A stretch of 64,000 nucleotides of DNA from Thalassotalea sp. (GTDB taxonomy: Bacteria; Pseudomonadota; Gammaproteobacteria; Enterobacterales; Alteromonadaceae). Shown piece after piece: positions 48,547 to 56,906 of the stretch (the stretch's first letter is position 1; each line of letters starts with the position of its first letter). Where the stretch lies: assembly GCA_022448425.1 (NCBI GenBank), contig JAKVCY010000011.1, forward strand, positions 26,215-90,214. Reading direction: 5' to 3'. The translations under genes were made by a program, and so were the position numbers. The notes beneath the pieces are model-generated. The model had not been told where the DNA came from. It ran no database searches and was given only the letters and a program-made list of their open reading frames with translations.

Positions 48547-48562
48547 TTGACCGGATGGTCAT
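48547..48562. promoter_or_regulatory. RutR-type operator in the udk/deoB divergent region
   Basis: TTGACCG-GA-TGGTCAT matches the RutR consensus at 12 of 14 positions. Read toward deoB, TTGACC could be a -35 with TTAAAA at 48571-48576 (18-bp spacing), leaving a leader of about 230 nt. It also lies 171 bp from the udk start. The remaining part of 48377-48815 holds no gene I can support. Confidence 0.65.
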
Positions 48563-48815
48563 GTTTATTGTTAAAATAAATAGCGAACTCATTAAATTTT
48601 ACTGAATTAGCTAGAACAACATCGTAATGTTCGAGCAAAAACGATGAACAAAACCACGAATTTCGTCCTAAACTTTACCTCATAGGGCAATTAAAATTGT
48701 GATTGCGTTTATCGCGAACTCGACATTTCAATAATAGCGTTGTTGTTTCGGTCGGCGCGAATAAATAAAATTATTTACAACAGAACACGAATTTACAAAC
48801 AACATTGGAGACAAA

Positions 48816-50030
48816 ATGGCGCGTGTCATTTGGATGGTAATAGATAGCTTTGGTGTAGGTCATGCACCTGATGCTGAAAAATTTGGCGATGTGGATGCAA
48901 ATACGCTAGGTAACATTGCAAAGGTCTTTGAACAAGAAAAAGGCCGTCCGCTTAATTTACCTAACTTTGCCTCAATGGGTTTGGTTGAGTTAGCTGGGCA
49001 AGCTTCTGGTCAACGTATTAATCATGCTCCGGTTGAGACGTATCAGGGCGCTTACGGCTATGCAGCTGAACTTAGCACAGGTAAGGATACACCATCAGGT
49101 CATTGGGAAATGGCAGGTGTTCCAGTGTTGTTTGATTGGGGTTATTTCACTGATTTAGACAATAGCTTTTCGCCAGAGTTGATGGAAAAGATCAATAAAG
49201 CGACTGGCTACAAAGGTATGCTTGGAAATTGCCATGCATCAGGCACAGTGATTATTGAGAAGCTTGGTGAGGAACACATTAAAACAGGCTTGCCAATTTG
49301 TTATACAAGTGCAGACAGTGTTTTCCAAGTTGCTGCTAACGAGGAACATTTCGGCTTGGATAAGCTTTACGAATACTGTGAAAAAGTGCAGAAAATTGTT
49401 GAACCGTTGAACATTGGTCGCGTGATTGCACGTCCTTTTGTTGGTGAAGATAAAGCGACATTCAGCCGTACTGGTAATCGAAGAGATTACTCTATTTTAC
49501 CGCCGGCACCAACTGTACTAGATAAGTTTACAGAGGCGGGTGGTACCGTTATTAGCGTAGGTAAAATTGCTGATATCTTTGCACATCAAGGCATTACTGA
49601 AAAGACGAAAGCTACAGGTATCGACGCATTAACAGATGCGACATTAGCCCACATGGCGAGTGCAAAAGACAAGAACATTATATTCACAAACCTCGTTAAT
49701 TTTGACCAAGACTTTGGTCACCGTCGAGACCCTGTAGGTTACGGTGAAGCGCTCGAAGCATTCGATAAACGCATCGTTGAAATAAAAGCAGCGATGAATG
49801 CTGATGATCTGCTAATCTTTACTGCAGATCATGGCTGTGACCCAACGTGGCATGGCAGTGATCACACGAGGGAGTACGTACCTGTGATTGCTTATCACCC
49901 ATCCATTGAACAAGTAGATTTGGGTGAAAGACAAACCTTTGCTGATATTGGACAAACGATCGCGGAGTTGTTTGATATCGAAAAACTTGACTACGGGATA
50001 AGTTTTTTAGACGAACTCAAATTTAAGTAG
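48816..50030 (+). CDS. deoB: Phosphopentomutase
   Basis: 404 residues (E. coli DeoB 407). VIDSFGVGHAPDA (metal Asp), GKDTPSGHWEMAG (catalytic Thr about 92), NFDQDFGHRRD and FTADHGCDPTWHGSDHTREY are all intact. It moves phosphate from C1 to C5 of ribose or deoxyribose, feeding DeoC. GGAGACAAA precedes ATG 48816. The TonB receptor gene follows after 91 bp with no terminator between. Confidence 0.96.
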   Translation: MARVIWMVIDSFGVGHAPDAEKFGDVDANTLGNIAKVFEQEKGRPLNLPNFASMGLVELAGQASGQRINHAPVETYQGAYGYAAELSTGKDTPSGHWEMAGVPVLFDWGYFTDLDNSFSPELMEKINKATGYKGMLGNCHASGTVIIEKLGEEHIKTGLPICYTSADSVFQVAANEEHFGLDKLYEYCEKVQKIVEPLNIGRVIARPFVGEDKATFSRTGNRRDYSILPPAPTVLDKFTEAGGTVISVGKIADIFAHQGITEKTKATGIDALTDATLAHMASAKDKNIIFTNLVNFDQDFGHRRDPVGYGEALEAFDKRIVEIKAAMNADDLLIFTADHGCDPTWHGSDHTREYVPVIAYHPSIEQVDLGERQTFADIGQTIAELFDIEKLDYGISFLDELKFK

Positions 50031-50121
50031 TAGAATGTACTCCCGAGGTAACAGGTACAACCAATAATAAAAGCAGTAAGTTGTCCCTAAACAAATGATA
50101 TGAAACCTTCGGGAGAATTTA

Positions 50122-52374
50122 ATGAAACTCTTAAAACAGTCATCTCTAGCTGTTTGTGTTCAAGCTGCTTTATTAGCTAGCACTACCACCGTTGCATTCG
50201 CAGAAGAAGCCGCTGACAACGAAGTTGTTGGTGTAGAGGTCATCGAAGTTACTGCTCGTAAAAGAACAGAGAACGTAAAAGATGTTCCTATCGCTATTTC
50301 TGCGTTAACCCCTAAAAAATTAGAAGTACTTGGCTCTTCAGGCATGGACGTTCGTGCTTTATCAGGCAAACTTCCTAGCTTATTAATCGAGTCTTCTTTC
50401 GGTCGTACTTTCCCACGTTTCTACGTTCGTGGTTTAGGTAATACAGACTTCGATTTATTAGCATCTCAACCAGTATCATTAGTATACGATGATGTAGTAC
50501 TTGAAAATGCCTTAACTAAAGGTCTGCCAATGTTCGACATCGAGCGCGTAGAAATATTACGTGGTCCGCAAGGTACACTTTTCGGTCGTAACACAACGGC
50601 GGGTATCATTAAGGTTCAATCTAAGAAGCCGACACAAGACTACGATGCAAACTTATCTGCTTCATATGGTAGCTACGGTTCAACAGACCTTCGTTTCGCT
50701 GTAGGTGGTGGTTTAACAGACACACTTTCAGCACGAGTTTCGTTACTTCAGCAAGACCGTGATGACTACATCGATAACAAAGCTTCGGGCTTTGAAGCAA
50801 AAGACCAGTTAGGTGGTTACAGTGAAACTGCAGGCCGTGTGCAGTTACTGTGGGAACCAAATGACGAGCTTAGCGCGTTATTCAACTATCACTTCCGTGA
50901 TGCTGAAGCAGACGCTCGTATTTTCCGTGCGAACATTATCAAGCCTGGTACAAACGACTTAGTTGACAATTTCGATCGTGAAGTTGTTTACCAAGATGCT
51001 GCTAGTCGCAACAACCAAACTATCGATATGAAAGGTGCAAACCTTAAACTTGAATACGATATGGGTAGCCACACGTTAACGTCTGTAACTGGCTATGAGT
51101 CAGCTGAGATGTTCTCAGTAGGTGATATCGATGGTGGTTACGGTGCTGCATTCCTACCAGATATGGGCCCAGGTTTCATTCCATTCCCGTCGGAAACTGG
51201 CGCGAGAATGCCTGACCACGACCAAATTACGCAAGAGCTTCGCATTGCAAGTAACGAATTAGGTCAATTAGATTACCAATTCGGATTCTTCTACTTTGAC
51301 GAAGACCTAACGATTAACAACTTAAGTTTTGACACGTTAGCAAACGGTGTTCAAAACGGTATTGCTGTTCAGAACATGCAAACTACTGCATGGGCGTTGT
51401 TCGCATCAATCGATTACGATGTAAATGACAAAGTTAGCATCAACGGTGGTTTACGCTACTCAGACGATGAGCGTGAGTGGGACGGTACATTAGTACAATC
51501 ACCATTTGGCGCACCTAGCTTCAGTGAAGAAACGTCTGTTGACGACTCACAAGTAAGTGGTGACTTCAGTGTTAACTACCGTTACAGCGATCAAACAAAC
51601 GTTTACGGTCGTATCGCTCGTGGTTACCGCGCACCAAGTATTCAAGGTCGTAACTTATTATTCTCTGGTAACGCAACAACAGCTGACTCGGAAACCGTTG
51701 TATCAGTTGAGACTGGTTTCAAAACAACAACTGCTGACAACATGGGCCGTTTAGACGGTGCAGTATTCTACTACGAAGTTAGCGATCAGCAATTAACAGC
51801 TGTAGGTGGCTCTGGCAACTTAGCTACATTATTAAACGCTGACACTGCTGTAGGTTACGGTTTCGAATTAGACGGTGAGTACTTCGTTACTGATAGCTTA
51901 GTGTTAACAGGTAGCGTAAGTTACAACAGCACTGAAATTCAACAAAGCGACTTAGGTGTAGCACCTTGTGGCGGCGGCTGTACAGTAACTGACCAAATTA
52001 ACGACCAAGGCTTTGCATTAATTGATGGTAACTCTTTACCACAATCTCCAGAGTGGATTAGCAACTTTGCAGTTCGCTGGTCAAAAGAAATTGGTGACGG
52101 CGAGTTCTACGTTTACTCTGATTGGTCATACCGTAGTGAAGTTAACTTCTTCTTATACGAGTCTAAAGAATTTACTGGCGACGCGTTATTAGAAGGCGGT
52201 ATTCGTGTAGGTTACGAATGGTACACTGATGGTGCAGAATACGAAGTAGCACTATACGGTCGTAACATCACTGACGAAGAGCAACTTACTGGTGCTATCG
52301 ACTTCAACAACTTAACTGGCTACGTAAATGAGCCACGTTTCTGGGGTGTTGAGTTCAAAGCAAACTTCTTCTAA
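50122..52374 (+). CDS. TonB-dependent receptor downstream of deoB, candidate nucleoside transporter
   Basis: 750 residues: signal peptide (to about 28), then VEVIEVTARKRTENVKDVPI (TonB-box region, about 35-54) and a plug with VRGLGNTDFDLLASQPVSLV and ILRGPQGTLFGRNTTAG, and a 22-strand barrel ending EFKANFF. This is the receptor class of Alteromonadales and sphingomonads with the V-T-A-R-K-R motif, used for many organic substrates. Sitting 91 bp after deoB behind the same operator region, it probably imports nucleosides or related compounds; that is inference. GGGAGAA before ATG 50122 can pair with CTCCCGAGG at 50040-50048. Confidence 0.87.
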   Translation: MKLLKQSSLAVCVQAALLASTTTVAFAEEAADNEVVGVEVIEVTARKRTENVKDVPIAISALTPKKLEVLGSSGMDVRALSGKLPSLLIESSFGRTFPRFYVRGLGNTDFDLLASQPVSLVYDDVVLENALTKGLPMFDIERVEILRGPQGTLFGRNTTAGIIKVQSKKPTQDYDANLSASYGSYGSTDLRFAVGGGLTDTLSARVSLLQQDRDDYIDNKASGFEAKDQLGGYSETAGRVQLLWEPNDELSALFNYHFRDAEADARIFRANIIKPGTNDLVDNFDREVVYQDAASRNNQTIDMKGANLKLEYDMGSHTLTSVTGYESAEMFSVGDIDGGYGAAFLPDMGPGFIPFPSETGARMPDHDQITQELRIASNELGQLDYQFGFFYFDEDLTINNLSFDTLANGVQNGIAVQNMQTTAWALFASIDYDVNDKVSINGGLRYSDDEREWDGTLVQSPFGAPSFSEETSVDDSQVSGDFSVNYRYSDQTNVYGRIARGYRAPSIQGRNLLFSGNATTADSETVVSVETGFKTTTADNMGRLDGAVFYYEVSDQQLTAVGGSGNLATLLNADTAVGYGFELDGEYFVTDSLVLTGSVSYNSTEIQQSDLGVAPCGGGCTVTDQINDQGFALIDGNSLPQSPEWISNFAVRWSKEIGDGEFYVYSDWSYRSEVNFFLYESKEFTGDALLEGGIRVGYEWYTDGAEYEVALYGRNITDEEQLTGAIDFNNLTGYVNEPRFWGVEFKANFF

Positions 52375-52401
52375 ACCAGTTTGTTTTTAAGCAATTAAAT
52401 C

Positions 52402-52429
52402 AAAAAAGGCTGCATTTGCAGCTTTTTTG
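52402..52429. terminator. Bidirectional rho-independent terminator
   Basis: AAAAAAGGCTGCA-TTT-GCAGCTTTTTT, 28 bp after the receptor stop. Confidence 0.8.
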
Positions 52430-52549
52430 TTCTCAGCTTTTGTATTCAGTTCATTTTCAGCGTAAGTAGTAATTTGAATTTTGATACTTAACGATATCTA
52501 CCGATTACTACTTAGATTCTGATCACATTACGTTGTCGTAATGCTTAGC

Positions 52550-53254
52550 CTAAAGAATACTCTCTAAGGTAAGTTCCATCATATCGCCGAAGGTTTTCTC
52601 ACGCTCATCGGCAGTAGTTTCTTCACCTGTTTTGATATGATCACTAACGGTTAATACGGTTAGTGCTTTTTTGCCATATTCAGCTGCGACGCCGTAAAGG
52701 CCTGCTGCTTCCATTTCTACCGCTAAGATGCCGTGCTTTTCCATCACAGAGAATAACTCTGGTTTAGGTGTGTAGAATAAATCTGCCGTAAAAATGTTAC
52801 CTACGTGTACTTTCTTGCCAAGTGTTTCAGCTGTGTTTACTACTTTCTGTAATAAACCGAAGTCTGCACATGCCGCGAAATCGCAGTTATTTAAACGGTT
52901 ACGGTTTACATTTGAATCTGTACTTGCAGCCATACCGACAATAACGTCACGTACTTTAATGTCATCGCGAACGGCACCACATGAGCCGATGCGAATAATA
53001 TTTTCTACGCCATATTCTTTATATAATTCAGTAGCGTAGATCGAGATAGACGGGATACCCATACCTGAGCCCATCACAGAAATGCGTTTGCCTTTGTAAG
53101 TGCCTGTGTAGCCAAACATATTACGTACACGCGTTACGCATTTAGCGTCTTCTAAAAAGTTCTCTGCGATGTACTTTGCTCGAAGCGGGTCGCCCGGCAT
53201 TAAAACCGTTTCTGCGAAATCGCCTACTGCTGCTTCAATATGAGGAGTTGCCAT
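52550..53254 (-). CDS. deoD: Purine nucleoside phosphorylase (hexameric, DeoD type)
   Basis: 234 residues (E. coli DeoD 239). [15 protein letters not shown] (phosphate-binding Gly and Arg), [23 protein letters not shown] and [16 protein letters not shown] are complete, as is the catalytic Asp in VSDHIKTGE. It phosphorolyses purine nucleosides to base and (deoxy)ribose 1-phosphate, the substrate of DeoB. It is last in the add-xapX-deoD series on the minus strand, 91 bp after xapX. Confidence 0.96.
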   Translation of the reverse strand: MATPHIEAAVGDFAETVLMPGDPLRAKYIAENFLEDAKCVTRVRNMFGYTGTYKGKRISVMGSGMGIPSISIYATELYKEYGVENIIRIGSCGAVRDDIKVRDVIVGMAASTDSNVNRNRLNNCDFAACADFGLLQKVVNTAETLGKKVHVGNIFTADLFYTPKPELFSVMEKHGILAVEMEAAGLYGVAAEYGKKALTVLTVSDHIKTGEETTADEREKTFGDMMELTLESIL

Positions 53255-53345
53255 AATAAAACCTTTTTAAAAAATAGGTTTCAGTAAGTTTCAAGCCAGA
53301 ACTAGCTGCTATCAAGGATGTTTTACTGAAGGAAAAATTAAAAAT

Positions 53346-53516
53346 TTAACTAAAAAAGCGTTCGATTATCCATTGATAACCTACGCCGCCAAGATATATA
53401 CCGGCGATGCCTGCAATACCTGAAAGAACAGGTGGTGCTGGCAAAGGTAGTTTCAATAACGAGAATAGAATACCGACTATTGCACCTGCCGCCAATGCTA
53501 AAATTATATCTGCCAT
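53346..53516 (-). CDS. XapX-domain small membrane protein
   Basis: 56 residues: ATG 53516 with AAGGGGC upstream, reading MADIILALAAGAIVGILFSL, then LKLPLPAPPVLSGIAGIAG and IYLGGVGYQWIIERF. This is the XapX (DUF1427) pattern: two hydrophobic helices joined by the motif L-P-x-P-A-P-P. The family is named for a gene near the E. coli xanthosine operon; its function is unknown. It lies 10 bp after add and 91 bp before deoD, so it is in a purine nucleoside operon here too. Its short length makes it easy to miss in annotation. Confidence 0.85.
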   Translation of the reverse strand: MADIILALAAGAIVGILFSLLKLPLPAPPVLSGIAGIAGIYLGGVGYQWIIERFFS

Positions 53517-53526
53517 GGGAAGCCCC

Positions 53527-54531
53527 TTAGCTATGTCGTGTCAACTGTAACAAGGCTTGCTTCTCAGTATCAGATGTGAAGCTCATTTTTACAGCGTTTT
53601 CTTGTAGGGTAGTGAACTGGTCATGATCAAAACCAAGAACTTGCTGCGCTAAATTAAACTCTTGTTTAATTTCGGTATTTTCTACCGCTGGATCATCAGT
53701 GTTTAAACACACTAAGTTACCATTTGCTAAAAACTGCTTTATTGGGTGTAAGCTTAAATCTTTCACCGTGCCAGTCTGATAATTTGAGGTTAAGCAAGAC
53801 TCAAGGCCGATATTATACTTGACCATATGGTCAAGTAAAGCCTGATCTTTGTAACTGTTCACTCCGTGACCAATACGTTCTGCACCAAGCAAATTAATTG
53901 CTTGCCAAACGCTTTCTGGACCAGCTGCTTCACCTGCATGAACTGTTATACGCATATTTGCGTCTCGAGCTGTTTTGAAAAGGTCGATAAACAATTCACC
54001 TGGGAAGTTTAGTTCATCTCCCGCTAAATCAATACCCGTAATTTCGTCTTTGTGCGTTAAGATGCCATTTAACTCTTCAGTACAATGTTCAACACCAAAG
54101 GTACGACTCAAAATTCCCAGTAATTTCACCTGAACAGGGAAGTCTTTAATACCAAGATTAATGCCATCGACAACCGCTGCAACAACGTCAGCAACAGGAA
54201 GCTTGTGAGTCATCGCCATGTAATACGGTGAAAAACGAAGCTCGGTGTAATGAAGGCCAGCGTTATATGCATCTTCAACATTTTCATAGGCTACGCGTTT
54301 AACGTCATCCAATGTTGCTAATACTTTTACGCCCCAGTCTAGCTTTGCTAGAAATGTGAGTAAGTCAGGCTCACTTTTTTGAATTTGAACATGCGGCATC
54401 AATTCCTCTAAAGAATTCGCCGGTAATTCAATATGATTTTTTTCTGCTAGTTGCCATATGGTACTCGCTCGAATATTTCCGTCGAGATGTCGATGTAAGT
54501 CGACTAATGGCAAGGATTTATTATAGGCCAT
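53527..54531 (-). CDS. add: Adenosine deaminase
   Basis: 334 residues (E. coli Add 333). LPLVDLHRHLDGNI (zinc HxH), TVHAGEAAGPESVWQA (His and catalytic Glu), ERIGHGV and LVCLNTDDPAV (catalytic His region and the Asp pair) are present. It converts adenosine and deoxyadenosine to inosine forms, which DeoD then splits. A perfect RutR palindrome lies inside the coding sequence at 53819-53834. It heads the add-xapX-deoD group. Confidence 0.96.
   Translation of the reverse strand: MAYNKSLPLVDLHRHLDGNIRASTIWQLAEKNHIELPANSLEELMPHVQIQKSEPDLLTFLAKLDWGVKVLATLDDVKRVAYENVEDAYNAGLHYTELRFSPYYMAMTHKLPVADVVAAVVDGINLGIKDFPVQVKLLGILSRTFGVEHCTEELNGILTHKDEITGIDLAGDELNFPGELFIDLFKTARDANMRITVHAGEAAGPESVWQAINLLGAERIGHGVNSYKDQALLDHMVKYNIGLESCLTSNYQTGTVKDLSLHPIKQFLANGNLVCLNTDDPAVENTEIKQEFNLAQQVLGFDHDQFTTLQENAVKMSFTSDTEKQALLQLTRHS
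53819..53834. promoter_or_regulatory. Perfect RutR-type palindrome inside the add coding sequence
   Basis: TTGACCA-TA-TGGTCAA, a perfect 16-bp palindrome and an exact consensus match, about 700 bp into add. It encodes the residues D-H-M-V. It could be chance, a roadblock site, or a site for looping; E. coli RutR is known to bind inside genes. Confidence 0.5.
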
Positions 54532-54752
54532 ATTTTCCTTCTAGAATTGGGCTGCTTGAAAGGTGATTTAGTGCGATTTTAAACCACTGAAACAGCACTT
54601 GTTGATGTATATGAGAATTATACCTGCTTTTTCGTATTTTGGGTTGGTATTGACCCGATATCCTGTTAGATTAACTTCGGGATTAGTCATCTAGGTGTCT
54701 AGACGTAAATAAAATATCGCATTAATTAGAAAAGAAGTAAAAGAGATTCACC

Positions 54753-55799
54753 ATGTTATACCAAACTGACGACGTTAGAATTAATCAAATTAAAGAGTTA
54801 TTACCGCCAGTCGCTCTAGTCGAGCGATTTCCGGCAACAGAGAAAGCGTCGCAAATCGTGTTTGAGGGCCGAGATGCCATCAGCAATATTTTTAACGGCA
54901 AAGATGGCCGTTTGCTCGTGGTGATAGGCCCTTGTTCAATTCATGATACAGAAGCTGCAATTGAATATGGTCAACGCTTAGTTAAGTTGAGAGAGAAATA
55001 TAAAGATACGCTAGAAATTGTAATGCGTGTTTATTTTGAAAAACCTCGTACTACTGTGGGTTGGAAAGGTCTGATTAACGATCCTGAACTAAATGGCAGT
55101 TTTAAGCTTAACGACGGCTTGCGCAAAGGCCGAAAACTATTACTTGATTTAAATGACATGGGCTTACCGACGGCTGGTGAGTTTCTCGATATGATCACGC
55201 CACAATATATGGCTGACTTTATGTGTTGGGGTGCAATTGGTGCCCGTACCACAGAAAGCCAAGTTCACCGCGAATTAGCGTCTGGCTTGTCTTGTCCTGT
55301 TGGATTCAAAAATGGTACTGACGGAACAATTAAGATTGCGATTGATGCAATTGGAGCGGCAAGTGCTTCGCACCATTTCTTATCTGTAACTAAGTATGGT
55401 CATTCTGCGATTGTTGAAACGTCAGGTAATCCTGATTGCCACATTATTCTGCGCGGTGGTAAATCTACGAATTATGATAGTGAAAGTGTGAAAGAGGTAA
55501 CTGATCAATTATCAGCGGCCAAACTTAACACTAAATTGATGATTGATTTCAGCCATGCAAACAGTAAGAAGAAATTCAAAAACCAGATGCTAGTGTGTGA
55601 AGACGTTAGTGCGCAAATTGCAGCAGGCAACACTGATATCTTTGGCGTTATGGTGGAAAGTCACTTAGTTGAAGGCCGTCAAGATTTGGTTGATGGTAAA
55701 GCAGCAACTTATGGTCAAAGCATTACCGATGCATGTATTGGTTGGGAAGATACTGAAATATTGATTGAAACCCTGAGTAGCGCAGTCGCTAAACGTTAA
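54753..55799 (+). CDS. 3-deoxy-7-phosphoheptulonate (DAHP) synthase, class I, second copy
   Basis: 348 residues. VVIGPCSIHDTEAA, RVYFEKPRTTVGWKGLI, WGAIGARTTESQVHRELAS and MIDFSHANSKK (where the other copy has MIDCSHGNSSK) define the family. The divergent residues near the effector site suggest a different feedback specificity from the copy at 26483, but which amino acid controls it is not readable. ATG 54753 is preceded by AAAAGAGATTCACC. It is unrelated to the neighbouring nucleoside genes apart from position. A terminator follows at 55856. Confidence 0.93.
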   Translation: MLYQTDDVRINQIKELLPPVALVERFPATEKASQIVFEGRDAISNIFNGKDGRLLVVIGPCSIHDTEAAIEYGQRLVKLREKYKDTLEIVMRVYFEKPRTTVGWKGLINDPELNGSFKLNDGLRKGRKLLLDLNDMGLPTAGEFLDMITPQYMADFMCWGAIGARTTESQVHRELASGLSCPVGFKNGTDGTIKIAIDAIGAASASHHFLSVTKYGHSAIVETSGNPDCHIILRGGKSTNYDSESVKEVTDQLSAAKLNTKLMIDFSHANSKKKFKNQMLVCEDVSAQIAAGNTDIFGVMVESHLVEGRQDLVDGKAATYGQSITDACIGWEDTEILIETLSSAVAKR

Positions 55800-55855
55800 T
55801 GCAATAGTTAAACGTTTGCATAGATGCTTACGGACATACGAAAAGTTACAAACCT

Positions 55856-55880
55856 AAGCCGCTTTTTAGCGGCTTTTTTT
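55856..55880 (+). terminator. Rho-independent terminator after the second DAHP synthase gene
   Basis: AAGCCGC-TTTTTA-GCGGCTT followed by TTTTT, 57 bp after the stop. Confidence 0.8.
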
Positions 55881-55945
55881 GTACTCTGAATTCGTTTTGT
55901 TGTAGGGTTGCTAGGTAAATAAAGCAGTATTATGAAGTGAGGCAT

Positions 55946-56866
55946 ATGGAACAGTTAGCACAGCGAGTTATTGAGCAAATTAGTAAAGTTGTACTCGGCA
56001 AATCAAGAGAGGTGCACTTAGCTGTAGCCTGCCTATTAGGGAAGGGGCACTTACTTATTGAAGATTTACCAGGTATGGGCAAAACCACGCTGGCACAAGT
56101 ACTAGCAAAAGTTTTCGGCTTAAGCTTTCAACGTACACAATTTACCAGTGATATGTTGCCAGCAGATCTCACGGGTATTTCAATTTTCGATCAAGAGCAA
56201 AAAACGTTCGTGCTTCACAAAGGGTCAATTTTTAGCCAACTCGTTTTGGCGGATGAGATAAACCGAGCAAGCCCTAAAACACAAAGTGCATTGTTAGAAG
56301 CGATGGAAGAGCACCAAGTGAGTATTGACGGTGTAACGCATGAGCTACCGTCTCCATTTTTCGTTATTGCAACGCAAAACCCGTTGTTCCACTCTGGTAC
56401 TAATCCTCTTCCTGAATCTCAACTGGATCGCTTTATGATGCGATTATCGCTGGGCTTTCCCAGTGTTGAAGCAGAAAAACAAATCTTATTGGGCGATGAC
56501 TTAAAAACTAAATTATCGTCTGTTGAAACTGTGATTACTACGGACCAATTGTCGGCAATGCAAGAGGTTGTAGCGACGATTACCGTAGATGAAAAAGTAT
56601 TGAATTATATAGTAGCCCTGTGCCAAGTGAGCAGAACTGGCGACTTCTCAGGTAACCCTTTGTCACCCAGAGCAGGAAAATCCATATTAGCAGCTGCTAA
56701 AGCATGGGCATTTATCGCAGGGCGTGATTACCTGGTTCCAGAAGATGTGCAAGCCGTTTTTGAAAGTGTATGTGAGCATAGGTTAGATGCAGGAGCATTC
56801 TCTCTCGATAACAATGCCAATTTGTCTCGTCAAATCATTGAGCAAGTAGATATATTTGCTCCGTAG
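55946..56866 (+). CDS. MoxR-family AAA+ ATPase
   Basis: 306 residues from ATG 55946; a GTG at 55937 is an alternative. Walker A LPGMGKTTLA (about 44-53), Walker B LVLADEINRASPKTQSALLE (about 100-119), sensor 1 FFVIATQNP, and the lid domain with SPRAGKSILAAAKAWA. Known: MoxR ATPases act as chaperones with VWA or DUF58 proteins, which is exactly the neighbour here. It begins a moxR-DUF58-transglutaminase operon (40-bp gap, then a 1-bp overlap). Confidence 0.93.
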   Translation: MEQLAQRVIEQISKVVLGKSREVHLAVACLLGKGHLLIEDLPGMGKTTLAQVLAKVFGLSFQRTQFTSDMLPADLTGISIFDQEQKTFVLHKGSIFSQLVLADEINRASPKTQSALLEAMEEHQVSIDGVTHELPSPFFVIATQNPLFHSGTNPLPESQLDRFMMRLSLGFPSVEAEKQILLGDDLKTKLSSVETVITTDQLSAMQEVVATITVDEKVLNYIVALCQVSRTGDFSGNPLSPRAGKSILAAAKAWAFIAGRDYLVPEDVQAVFESVCEHRLDAGAFSLDNNANLSRQIIEQVDIFAP

Positions 56867-56906
56867 TTATTAGTTCATTTGTTAACTGCGAACAATCGAT
56901 AAAATT

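Noticed and set aside
49702..49720. TTGACCA-N5-TTGGTCA inside deoB, resembling the RutR site
   Set aside because: The arms are spaced 5 bp rather than 2 bp apart, and the bases encode the conserved NFDQDFGH segment of phosphopentomutase.
54652..54667. TTGACCCGATATCCTG between add and the second DAHP synthase gene
   Set aside because: Only the left half-site fits the RutR consensus; the right half does not. It is not counted as an operator.
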